Of a stretch of DNA of 7,236 nucleotides, positions 1-5,731 are shown in pieces. Both the position numbers and the translations under genes were made by a program. The notes under the pieces were generated by a model, which saw only the letters and a list, made by a program, of their open reading frames with translations, was not told the DNA's origin and did not search any database. The stretch comes from Myxococcales bacterium (lineage in GTDB: Bacteria > Myxococcota_A > Polyangia > Fen-1088). Where the stretch lies: NCBI GenBank assembly GCA_003170035.1, contig PMZX01000006.1:1-7236 (forward strand), written 5' to 3'. The stretch's first letter is position 1. Every line of letters begins with the position of its first letter.

Positions 1-95
1 CCTGGTGCCAGGTGCGGCCCGTGTGCGACCGTATAGCCCAGCTCCCCGAACCAGGTCAGGGCCGCGTCTTCGACGGTGGATTCGTTGAAGGTCAT
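1..95 (-). CDS. hsdR: HsdR, type I restriction endonuclease subunit (5' end only)
   Basis: The first 31 codons of a type I restriction subunit; the rest lies beyond the left edge. The peptide begins MTFNESTVEDAALTWFGELG and continues YTVAHGPHLAPG. The NEST/S-VE-AAL-W---LGY-V-HGP pattern is the usual HsdR opening. In this family the full protein is about 1000 aa, with an N-terminal PD-(D/E)xK nuclease followed by a SNF2-type translocase that works with HsdM and HsdS; none of those domains is visible here. The ATG at 95-93 is chosen because the family similarity begins just after it. No good Shine-Dalgarno sequence precedes it (the upstream bases are C-rich), so translation may depend on coupling to upstream reading. 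It is the last visible gene of the operon. Two further versions of this 5' end occur upstream, at about 139-186 and 4054-4209. Confidence 0.88.
   Translation of the reverse strand, partial: MTFNESTVEDAALTWFGELGYTVAHGPHLAP
15..88. repeat. Direct repeat, copy A (inside the real hsdR start)
   Basis: A 74-bp segment of the hsdR 5' end, repeated in the same orientation at 4126-4199. By hand alignment 67 of 74 bases match without gaps. The two copies are 4.1 kb apart and bracket the ATPase, RhuM-like, DUF6978 and DUF1828 genes. Six of the seven differences fall at third codon positions and are silent; one changes Thr7 to Ala. Confidence 0.9.
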
Positions 96-138
96 GGGGT
101 GTCAGCAGGGGGGCTTTTCAAGGCGGTGCTCATTCATC

Positions 139-186
139 AGTTCCCCCAAACCTGGTCCAGGCGGTGCCTTCGACGACGGAGCCATC
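139..186 (-). pseudogene. Decayed third copy of the hsdR 5' end
   Basis: This lies in the 104-bp gap between the DUF1828 stop and the hsdR start. Read on the minus strand it aligns with the hsdR start at about 31 of 45 bases, including the shared stretches GTCGAAG, ACC-GGTT and GGGG. In the matching frame it reads GSVVEGTAWTRFGG before an early stop, compared with ESTVEDAALTWFGELG in HsdR. There is no matching start codon. It looks like a dead remnant left when genes were inserted ahead of hsdR. A 27-codon ORF in another frame (185 to 102) covers it and ends 6 bases before the hsdR ATG; it has no recognisable Shine-Dalgarno and I do not call it a gene. Chance similarity is possible over so short a stretch. 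Confidence 0.5.
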
Positions 187-199
187 TAACGATGGCGCG

Positions 200-970
200 T
201 CAGGCCGCCAAGGCTTCGATGAATCCATCGGGTTGCGACCAACGGGTGATGACAGAAAGGTCCTTCAAGAGGTTGAAGTCTTGGTCACTCCACACATCCA
301 TCGTGTCGTCGAACAGCGAGACGAACTGCAAACCTTCGGGGCCAATACTCAGGTTGTTGAGATCGTACCAAGAGGCCAAGACATGCTCGGTGACGTTTTT
401 TGCCGCCGCCCGGCTGCCGGTGCTCAATACACAGACGAGTGAACTACGTTTCGGCGTACGCGTGTGGAAATCGGGTCGCCACGTCCTTCCTGAGCGCCCC
501 ACCAGTGGCGGGCTGCGTTCGAATCCTACCTCCTTTTCAGACAGGAAGACTTCCACCTCGTCGGTGACGCTCTCCACTGACCGCGTTCGCATAGTAAACC
601 AGATGTCGGCCACACGCAGGCATCCTTGGGCAGCACGCATGACGACCGCCGCGAGATTGTTCCCTGGTTTCACCCGCGTCAGCAGCATGCCCCGGAAGAA
701 CTCGATGCCATGATTGAGGCAGACATCTTCGATGAGAGCGCGCTGCTTCGGAGAGCGACGGGGCGAAATGCATTGGGCACGCAGCCATCGCATCGTTTCC
801 CCCAGGTCAGTGACGGTCATCGATTCGTTCTTTTCCTGAAGGAAGAGGTCGATGACGTCACCATCTGGGTACAAGAATGGCGTCCGAATGCGGGTGAAGC
901 CGTTCACTTGCGAGTAGGAGAACAGCGAGCCCAACTTCTCGCCGAGCACTTCGCTAGTGGATAGACTCAT
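200..970 (-). CDS. DUF1828/DUF1829 domain protein, function unknown
   Basis: A complete 256-aa protein. Residues about 29-63 (TPFLYPDGDVIDLFL, then TVTDLGETMRWL) match the DUF1828 pattern of a hydrophobic strand, a 'DGD' turn and a 'TDLGET' turn followed by a helix. Residues about 135-250 (EVEVFLSEKEVGFERSPP, WRPDFH, and a C-terminal helical part) fit DUF1829, which usually follows DUF1828. There is no signal peptide or membrane segment, so it is probably cytoplasmic. The ATG at 970-968 overlaps the stop of the upstream DUF6978-like gene (ATGA), and GGAG at 979-976 lies 5 bases before it, which fixes the start. No biochemical role is established for these domains as far as I know. Placement in an hsd operon and coupling to the DUF6978-like partner suggest a two-protein defence or toxin-antitoxin-like unit; that is inference. 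It is the last gene of the inserted block before hsdR. Confidence 0.75.
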   Translation of the reverse strand: MSLSTSEVLGEKLGSLFSYSQVNGFTRIRTPFLYPDGDVIDLFLQEKNESMTVTDLGETMRWLRAQCISPRRSPKQRALIEDVCLNHGIEFFRGMLLTRVKPGNNLAAVVMRAAQGCLRVADIWFTMRTRSVESVTDEVEVFLSEKEVGFERSPPLVGRSGRTWRPDFHTRTPKRSSLVCVLSTGSRAAAKNVTEHVLASWYDLNNLSIGPEGLQFVSLFDDTMDVWSDQDFNLLKDLSVITRWSQPDGFIEALAA

Positions 971-1416
971 AGCAGCTCCATCTGAACCGGCGGTGGTGGA
1001 TGCATGATTCCCTCGTGTTGAATCTTGGCCTCCCCACAGAACTGCTGCCAGACCGCAACCGGGTCGGTCGGCGGCGCTGTGATGTCATCGGGAGCATAGG
1101 CTTCCTTGTCCCGCACCGGCTCACGCCAGCGGTGTTTGTGCTTCTCTCCGATGTTTGTGCAACTTGGGTTGTGATGGTCCTTGCCGAGGTCCAGCGCGTA
1201 AATTCGACCGCTTCCGCGATGGACCAGGGTGTAGCTCAACGCCCCGGCAAGGGCGTTGTAGCTGCCCTTGACGAAAATCGGATAGCCGACATCTGACTGC
1301 ACCTCGACACGAAACTCCACCGTCGGCGAATGGTCTTCGTCACCCGCCCACGTAATGTCCCCGAGCAGGCGCTTGGTCGTGTCGTTCAGGAGTCCCTCGA
1401 AGTCGGCTTGGTTCAT
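967..1416 (-). CDS. DUF6978-like protein, function unknown
   Basis: A complete 149-aa soluble protein. It opens MNQADFEGLLNDTTKRLL and has a predicted beta-rich middle (PTVEFRVEV, YPIFVKGSYNAL, LSYTLVHRGSGRIYALDLG). This is followed by a His/Cys-rich segment, HHNPSCTNIGEKHKHRW at residues about 81-97, and a proline-rich C-terminus. The 'H-NP...G--H-HRW' segment resembles the conserved signature of the DUF6978 family as I remember it; that assignment is from recall. The clustered histidines could bind a metal. A strong AAGGAGGG (1433-1426) lies 9 bases before the ATG at 1416, the best ribosome-binding site in the window. The gene overlaps its neighbours by 4 bp on both sides, so it is probably made together with the DUF1828 protein and may form a complex with it (inference). 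Confidence 0.65.
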   Translation of the reverse strand: MNQADFEGLLNDTTKRLLGDITWAGDEDHSPTVEFRVEVQSDVGYPIFVKGSYNALAGALSYTLVHRGSGRIYALDLGKDHHNPSCTNIGEKHKHRWREPVRDKEAYAPDDITAPPTDPVAVWQQFCGEAKIQHEGIMHPPPPVQMELL

Positions 1417-1772
1417 GGCGCAAGTCCCTCCTTGAAGCGTAGCGAATCGGCGGTCAAGGCCAAAGCTATTTCGCGGGTACTTCGCCGCTCAGCAGCTTGG
1501 GCAGCGGGGCGTTGGTAGGCGTCCCAGTCGGCGGCAGGCTTTTCCAAGATGGAAACAGCTGAAGCCTCGACCAACTCCCCGGATGCGAAGATGTCCTTCA
1601 GGTGCTTGTTGATGGCCGGCACCTTGACACCGAATAGGTCCGCCATCGTCTTCTGCGTCAGCCTGACGGTCTCGTCCTTGAAGAGGCAGCGCACCTTTAC
1701 CGCGCCATCGGGGGGCGAGCAGACGAGGCTGTCGCTCCCGGCCGGGGCGATGCCGCGTGAGCCCTTGGTCAT
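1413..1772 (-). CDS. RhuM-like N-terminal domain protein, truncated/chimeric
   Basis: A 119-aa ORF. Residues about 26-68 (VKVRCLFKDETVRLTQKTMA, then DLFGVKVPAINKHLKDIFASGEL) match the N-terminus of the RhuM family, whose pattern is V-FEDETVWLTQ-QMAELFGV---TINEHLKNIF--GEL, a helix-turn-helix-like segment. RhuM proteins are normally around 330 aa. Here the similarity stops after about residue 75, and the tail (EKPAADWDAYQRPAAQAAERRS...) is unrelated to RhuM. In another frame the tail encodes the end of an HsdS protein (see 1466-1504), so the gene is a fusion of a rhuM 5' end with an hsdS 3' end. It keeps good translation signals: GGAGG at 1781-1777 and ATGA overlaps with both neighbours. The product may be a small DNA-binding regulator, or a tolerated remnant that only maintains coupling. 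Confidence 0.65.
   Translation of the reverse strand: MTKGSRGIAPAGSDSLVCSPPDGAVKVRCLFKDETVRLTQKTMADLFGVKVPAINKHLKDIFASGELVEASAVSILEKPAADWDAYQRPAAQAAERRSTREIALALTADSLRFKEGLAP
1426..1433 (-). promoter_or_regulatory. Strong Shine-Dalgarno for the DUF6978-like gene
   Basis: AAGGAGGG, 9 bases before the ATG at 1416-1414 and inside the 3' end of the RhuM-like gene. It is the closest match to the ribosome-binding consensus in the window and supports independent, strong initiation of the DUF6978/DUF1828 pair despite the overlapping stop codon. Confidence 0.7.
1466..1504 (-). pseudogene. Out-of-frame remnant of an HsdS C-terminus
   Basis: Read in a different frame from the RhuM-like ORF, this stretch encodes LPKLLSGEVPAK followed by a TAG stop. 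LPKLLSGE near the stop codon is a hallmark of type I specificity subunits; the intact HsdS here has DTLLPKLLSGQL. The DNA of LPKLLSG matches hsdS positions 5799-5779 at 19 of 21 bases. Upstream codons in this frame (TGTPTNAP) are not clearly HsdS. It is best read as the tail end of a former hsdS left behind by a deletion or recombination that fused rhuM to it. Confidence 0.6.
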
Positions 1773-4057
1773 GTCGCCTCCGTATCGGTGACGCTAGCGA
1801 TCAACTCCTTCATCTGGTTGAAGTGGTCGCGATCTGTTGCCTCGATCAACGCAAGGACATCGCCAAGCACCGCGCCAGTCTCGGAGAGCATGGAGAGGTC
1901 GTGCTCGGGTTCGGCAACGTGCCCGTGGTGGGAATGAGTGTGAAGAAAGCGAAGAATCCTTGCCTTCCTCGCGGCGTCGAAGGGAACGGCATCGAGCTGT
2001 TTGGCGAGGTGTCCTGTGCAGGTAGGAAAGCGGAATGAGAGAAACGCCTCGACCAGTCGGCGCGCGATGTTCGGCATGCCGTAGCACGCTTCGAGTCCTC
2101 CGCCGATTGCGCATCGCTGGGACTCATCGTAGACCCGCTTAAAGATGTAGTGGTACTCGGACTCGTACTCTTCGAGCAGAGGATCGAGTGGCGCGAGCGC
2201 CGCTTCGCGTTGGCCAGCCCGAGTGGCAACATGTAGCAAGTACAAGCGCGCCGGTCGCAGCGCAGGGTCCTTCTTGCCTTGATGGGGAAGGTGGCGGTAC
2301 CAGTTCTTGACCTGCCGGAAGAAACAAAAATTGTGCGTGAGCACGAAAAGCTGGCCGGCGTCCTTGGTTCTCTCCTTCATGTAGCCGAACGCAGAGAAGA
2401 GGGCGTTGGCATCAAGGCTCGACACCGGATCGTCGATCACCACCACGCCGTTCGCGAGGTCAAACGACTTGTCCTGGAGCGACTTGAGAAAGTAGAGGAA
2501 GGCGATCGCGGTCTTCTCTCCTTCGCTGAGGCCGCTCGCAGGCAGCCCGTTCCTGGTCATCGTGTACCCGGTTTCCTTCACCTCGAAGCGCAGTTCATCC
2601 CGACCGAGATACGCGCGCAGCTCGCCGTTCAGTTCTTCGGCCGGCCGGAGGTGCTCGACGATCTCGCGATCGATCTTGGCAATCCTGTCGCGCAGTCCCT
2701 GAGCCTTGGCAGTTGAGCCGTTCACCCCATCATGGGCGGTTCCGACTGAGTCTCGAAGTCTGATGAACTCATTGAATGCCTCGGCCACATAGCACTGCTC
2801 GAGCTTCTGGCATGCAGTCTCGACCTCGCTTTCGAAACGCGCTGTCGTCGCGTTGTGCTTCTCGATGACCCCATTGACTGCCGCGATGGATCCAACGATG
2901 ACATCGCGGTTAGGAGCAACCGGCGCATCGAGTGATGCCGGCGTGAACGGGGCACCTCTCTTTGCCAAGAGATGTGCATGCAGCACCCCCAGATAGGCAA
3001 CCGCAGGTTCAAGCTGGCCGCGCATCGTTGCCTGCGCTATTTCCAACTCAGTCGCAAGATGGTCATACAGCCGGGACGAGTCTGGCAGGGCAACTTCTGC
3101 CAACCGCTTTCTGTCGCCTTCGACCGTTGCCGCCAGGCTGTCTATCTCAGCCTGGAACTGAGAGAACGCATCATTGAAATGGGCCTCTAGCGCAAGCACA
3201 CGTTCAGGTGGCAGATCCTGGCCACAGAAACGGCACACGCCGATACTTCGGTCGCCCGTGTGGAGCGCAAGGCCCTGGTGAACCCATGTGCCGACATCGC
3301 GATCGTCGGCAAGGGCAGAAATTACTTTGGACACGACGGAGCGATTCAGGAGTGCATGGGTGCATGCGGCCAGCTTGGCGAAGTCAGGGATCTCGCATGC
3401 GACGGCGGGCTGGAGGGCCTTGGGTTGCGCATCCTTCTGACTGCGGAGCTTGGCCTTCTGGTCGTCCTGGAGCAGCGCTGCTCGCTGAGCGGTTGGGTCC
3501 AGATTCTCGACGGCCTGCCGAAAGCGCCGCTTGTCGTAGTTGTTGTAGGTCTTGGAGCGCGAGCTGATCAGAAACTCCTTGATGACCTTTGCCCTTGCGA
3601 TGCAGAAGTCGTCGAGGGCTTTGAGGGCAGCCGCCTGGTTTGACCTGGCCGTGGTGGCCTCAGCATCAGCTGTGCCCAAATCCCTTCTCAGCTCCTCGAC
3701 CTGCCGTTGCTTCTCAACGCCGTCCTGGCCGAAGAAGTAGATCGGTGCAATCTCCCCACCGAAAGCCGCTACGGTAGACGCAATGGAGTCGCGGTTGAAG
3801 ACACGTACGGCCGGAAGCGCAGTCCCGGGGATCTCCGAGCCCTTGACCTGCCTATCGTCGATATCGAAAACCACGTCTCCTGTGGTAACGGCAGTCTTGT
3901 CCTGTAGACTGCGAAACAGTCTTGCCAGGGTCGTCTTGCCGGTGCCGTTCCATCCGTAGATAAGGTTGAACCTTGCAAATGGTTGAAGCTCGTTCGGCCA
4001 GGTGAAGTCCCGGAAGATGCCGTAGGGCTTGAGCCTGGAGATGCGCGTGATCCTCAC
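1769..4057 (-). CDS. RloC/PrrC-like AAA_13 ATPase, putative anticodon nuclease
   Basis: A 762-aa cytoplasmic ATPase of the AAA_13 (RloC/PrrC-like, SMC/Rad50-type) group. Visible motifs: Walker A GWNGTGKTT at residues 35-43; coiled-coil-prone stretches at about 115-150 and 285-345; CRFCGQ (Cys275, Cys278), which fits the zinc-hook CxxC of RloC; ABC signature LSEGE at 510-514; Walker B VVVIDDPVSSLD at 538-549; H-loop LTHN around His575. The C-terminal region has R666-RLV-E670 followed by a His cluster (His706, 708, 710, 711, 713), a possible match to the R-x3-E...H triad of RloC/PrrC nucleases. Known family members cleave tRNA anticodons and are often linked to hsd loci. The GTG at 4057 is chosen because family similarity starts there (RITRISRLKPYGIF), it overlaps the upstream ORF stop as GTGA, and a GAGGTGG lies before it. 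An upstream ATG at 4165 only adds codons overlapping the HsdR-like stub in another frame. Nuclease activity is inferred; a non-nuclease AAA_13 effector is the alternative. Confidence 0.8.
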   Translation of the reverse strand: MRITRISRLKPYGIFRDFTWPNELQPFARFNLIYGWNGTGKTTLARLFRSLQDKTAVTTGDVVFDIDDRQVKGSEIPGTALPAVRVFNRDSIASTVAAFGGEIAPIYFFGQDGVEKQRQVEELRRDLGTADAEATTARSNQAAALKALDDFCIARAKVIKEFLISSRSKTYNNYDKRRFRQAVENLDPTAQRAALLQDDQKAKLRSQKDAQPKALQPAVACEIPDFAKLAACTHALLNRSVVSKVISALADDRDVGTWVHQGLALHTGDRSIGVCRFCGQDLPPERVLALEAHFNDAFSQFQAEIDSLAATVEGDRKRLAEVALPDSSRLYDHLATELEIAQATMRGQLEPAVAYLGVLHAHLLAKRGAPFTPASLDAPVAPNRDVIVGSIAAVNGVIEKHNATTARFESEVETACQKLEQCYVAEAFNEFIRLRDSVGTAHDGVNGSTAKAQGLRDRIAKIDREIVEHLRPAEELNGELRAYLGRDELRFEVKETGYTMTRNGLPASGLSEGEKTAIAFLYFLKSLQDKSFDLANGVVVIDDPVSSLDANALFSAFGYMKERTKDAGQLFVLTHNFCFFRQVKNWYRHLPHQGKKDPALRPARLYLLHVATRAGQREAALAPLDPLLEEYESEYHYIFKRVYDESQRCAIGGGLEACYGMPNIARRLVEAFLSFRFPTCTGHLAKQLDAVPFDAARKARILRFLHTHSHHGHVAEPEHDLSMLSETGAVLGDVLALIEATDRDHFNQMKELIASVTDTEAT

Positions 4058-4209
4058 GCCTCCACCTCGAGCGCTCGATCTGGGGCGAACGCGGCCGATT
4101 CGATCGGCGGTTCCAACCTGAGGTTCGGCCCGTGCGCGACCGTATAGCCAAGCTCCCCGAACCAAGTCAGGGCAGCGTCCTCGACGGCAGATTCGTTGAG
4201 CAGGTTCAT
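4054..4209 (-). CDS. HsdR N-terminal stub (51 aa)
   Basis: A short ORF whose residues 5-28 match residues 4-27 of the HsdR start at 23 of 24 positions (NESAVEDAALTW, FGELGYTVAHGP). After the HGP the reading leaves the HsdR pattern and ends ...PDRALEVEA. The ATG at 4209 lies 1 base after the reverse transcriptase stop, and the TGA overlaps the GTG start of the ATPase (GTGA), so the stub connects the two genes by translational coupling. It is far too short to be a nuclease. It could be an inert recombination scar, a coupling device, or a small peptide that mimics the part of HsdR it copies. Six of seven differences from hsdR in the shared 74 bp are silent, so the sequence diverged while its protein was under selection. 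Confidence 0.7.
   Translation of the reverse strand: MNLLNESAVEDAALTWFGELGYTVAHGPNLRLEPPIESAAFAPDRALEVEA
4061..4068 (-). promoter_or_regulatory. Shine-Dalgarno candidate that decides the ATPase start
   Basis: GAGGTGGA just ahead of the GTG at 4057, inside the end of the HsdR-like stub. With the GTGA stop/start overlap it favours initiation at 4057 over the in-frame ATG at 4165. The second GGAGG here is too close to the GTG to act well, so the first AGG is the more likely contact. Confidence 0.45.
4126..4199. repeat. Direct repeat, copy B (inside the HsdR-like stub)
   Basis: The partner of the segment at 15-88, same orientation, 67 of 74 bases identical, no gaps. Similarity ends abruptly on both sides: downstream in transcription after the HGP codons, upstream just before the NES codons. 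The two copies are far enough apart and similar enough to serve as homology for deletion or exchange of the intervening 4.1 kb. Confidence 0.9.
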
Positions 4210-4210
4210 A

Positions 4211-5731
4211 TCAATACATCTCAGGAGCGAAAACCTCGATTTCCTTGGGCTTCACAACTGGCTTGAGCAAACGCAGTCTTGCTCTGTCCACGATCCTCGA
4301 TGGATCGAGCGCTGCCTTTAGCTTTGTCGAGGTGATCCAGTCGCTATTCCAAAGAACGACTGGCTCGCCCTTCACCAGTCGGCATAGCTTCTCCTTGTAC
4401 TCTAGGCCTGGGACGAATGAATGGCCAATTCTTTGGAGCCACACTTCCATGTGACCTGTGTTGGGAAGCTGCGAGAGTTTTGTGTTAATCTTGTGGATTG
4501 CATCCACTCTTTCAGACTTGGTCGCGAAAGCGCTGAGCAGCTTGCTGATGATTGCTGCGCACACCGGGAACGCCCTTGGGCTATTATACGCAATGTCAGT
4601 CGTAACGCTGACCAACACGAGTGGGTTGGTTATCCTATTCATGTGGGTTAGTCGTCCATGGAAGTGCGTAAGTGCAACAATAAGACTTCCGGAGTTCGGA
4701 AAATCGTGCCCATAGGCGTGAATAACAAGCAGGTGCCTCTGCAGATTGCGGTCGCCCTGCCTACTGCGTAGCCACGCTCGCTTGTCCGGCTTCAATGCGT
4801 TGCTGACAACTAGCTGCGCTCCAGTCGTCTTCGACGCGTTGAGTTTCAGGCCAAGGTCGATCAGCGTTTCCGTCAAAGCTTTTAGAATCGCCTCTCCGAT
4901 CTGTGGGCTCTGGACGAAGACTCGATAGTCGTCGCGATAACGAAGGATGCAATACTCTGTGATCCCGTCGGTATCTAGCCGGTCGCTCAATTCCAAATCG
5001 GCGTAGCCAAGGACGAGTTCGGCGACAAGGTCCATCAGCACTGAGCCCTGTGGGATCCCGTTGGTCTGCCCATGCCGCATATCCTGAATGTGCGAGTCAA
5101 TGAGGTTGCCGATCAGCGCCTTGTCGCGTCTCCGCGCTTTGGCCTCAGCCTTGCCGTGGATGGCCCACGAAATCGAGTGCGTATAGATTGCCGCATAGCA
5201 GTCGGTGATGTCGGCATGGAATACGTAGTTGTATTCGAGCGCCAACTCGATTGAGCGCTGTTCGATGCCCTGCCACCAGTTATGGATTTGTGCCGCCTTA
5301 TCCTGGTGTTGCGGTGCTGCTCTAAGTGGAATGCTCAGGCACTTGAAATGGCCTAGCTTTTGAAACTCCTTGAACCGCTCACGGATTACTTTCCAGTGAC
5401 CGGCCTCGGTGATTCTATGGACAAGGGAGACGTAGAGGGCCGGATGAATTAGTTGAAGAGGTCGCCAAGCGTGACGCCCATCCTTGTTTGACAGCATCGC
5501 GTAGTTTACGCTCTCATGGTCCTGAGGCTTTGATGAAAGGTCGGTGAGCGCTTTGCCGGACAGTTCCTTTTGGACGCCCGAAAGCACCGGCGCGAACGTG
5601 AAGTATACGGGCAATTCGATGCGACAATAGCTCTCAGGCTTCAGCAGGAACGCCCGCGCCTGCGCCGCGGTCATCTGAAGAAGTGAGCGTCCGGATCGTT
5701 GCACTGGTTCTCGGGTCTTGCCGGTCGTCAT
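4211..5731 (-). CDS. Reverse transcriptase, defence-type (subgroup not assigned)
   Basis: A 506-aa RNA-directed DNA polymerase. Visible motifs: motif A FHADITDCYAAIYTHSI with catalytic Asp174; motif B NGIPQGSVLMDLVAELVLGY at residues 224-243; motif C ILRYRDDYRVF with Y265-R-D267-D268; motif D GLKLNASKT at 294-302. The N-terminal 165 residues include a fingers-like region (FLLKPESYCRIELPVYF, HPALYVSLVHRI). Residues about 305-506 form a helical C-terminal region that I do not recognise. No group II intron maturase domain is evident. The style is that of the bacterial 'unknown group'/DRT and Abi-type reverse transcriptases, several of which block phage, but I cannot assign a class. The ATG at 5731 overlaps the hsdS stop as ATGA. 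There is no intergenic room for a retron-type msr-msd RNA on either side. Base composition is noticeably less GC-rich than hsdS, suggesting separate acquisition. Confidence 0.88.
   Translation of the reverse strand: MTTGKTREPVQRSGRSLLQMTAAQARAFLLKPESYCRIELPVYFTFAPVLSGVQKELSGKALTDLSSKPQDHESVNYAMLSNKDGRHAWRPLQLIHPALYVSLVHRITEAGHWKVIRERFKEFQKLGHFKCLSIPLRAAPQHQDKAAQIHNWWQGIEQRSIELALEYNYVFHADITDCYAAIYTHSISWAIHGKAEAKARRRDKALIGNLIDSHIQDMRHGQTNGIPQGSVLMDLVAELVLGYADLELSDRLDTDGITEYCILRYRDDYRVFVQSPQIGEAILKALTETLIDLGLKLNASKTTGAQLVVSNALKPDKRAWLRSRQGDRNLQRHLLVIHAYGHDFPNSGSLIVALTHFHGRLTHMNRITNPLVLVSVTTDIAYNSPRAFPVCAAIISKLLSAFATKSERVDAIHKINTKLSQLPNTGHMEVWLQRIGHSFVPGLEYKEKLCRLVKGEPVVLWNSDWITSTKLKAALDPSRIVDRARLRLLKPVVKPKEIEVFAPEMY

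Noticed and set aside
130..165. Small palindrome CCTGGTCCAGG as a terminator ahead of hsdR
   Set aside because: The stem is only 4 bp with no following T-run on the minus strand, and a similar short palindrome lies inside the hsdR coding sequence at 1-12.
12..713. Long plus-strand ORF (233 aa) opposite the DUF1828 gene and the hsdR start
   Set aside because: It is the complement of genes with recognisable families, has no ribosome-binding site or known motif, and its composition is typical of antisense reading in GC-rich DNA.
4058..4165. ATG at 4165 as the start of the ATPase
   Set aside because: It adds 36 residues with no AAA_13 similarity that overlap the HsdR-like stub in another frame. 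The GTG at 4057 has a Shine-Dalgarno candidate, a GTGA overlap and the family N-terminus right after it.
4200..4215. Retron msr-msd or other structured RNA beside the reverse transcriptase
   Set aside because: Only 1 bp separates it from the next ORF and it overlaps hsdS on the other side; no inverted repeats of the retron type were seen at the junctions.
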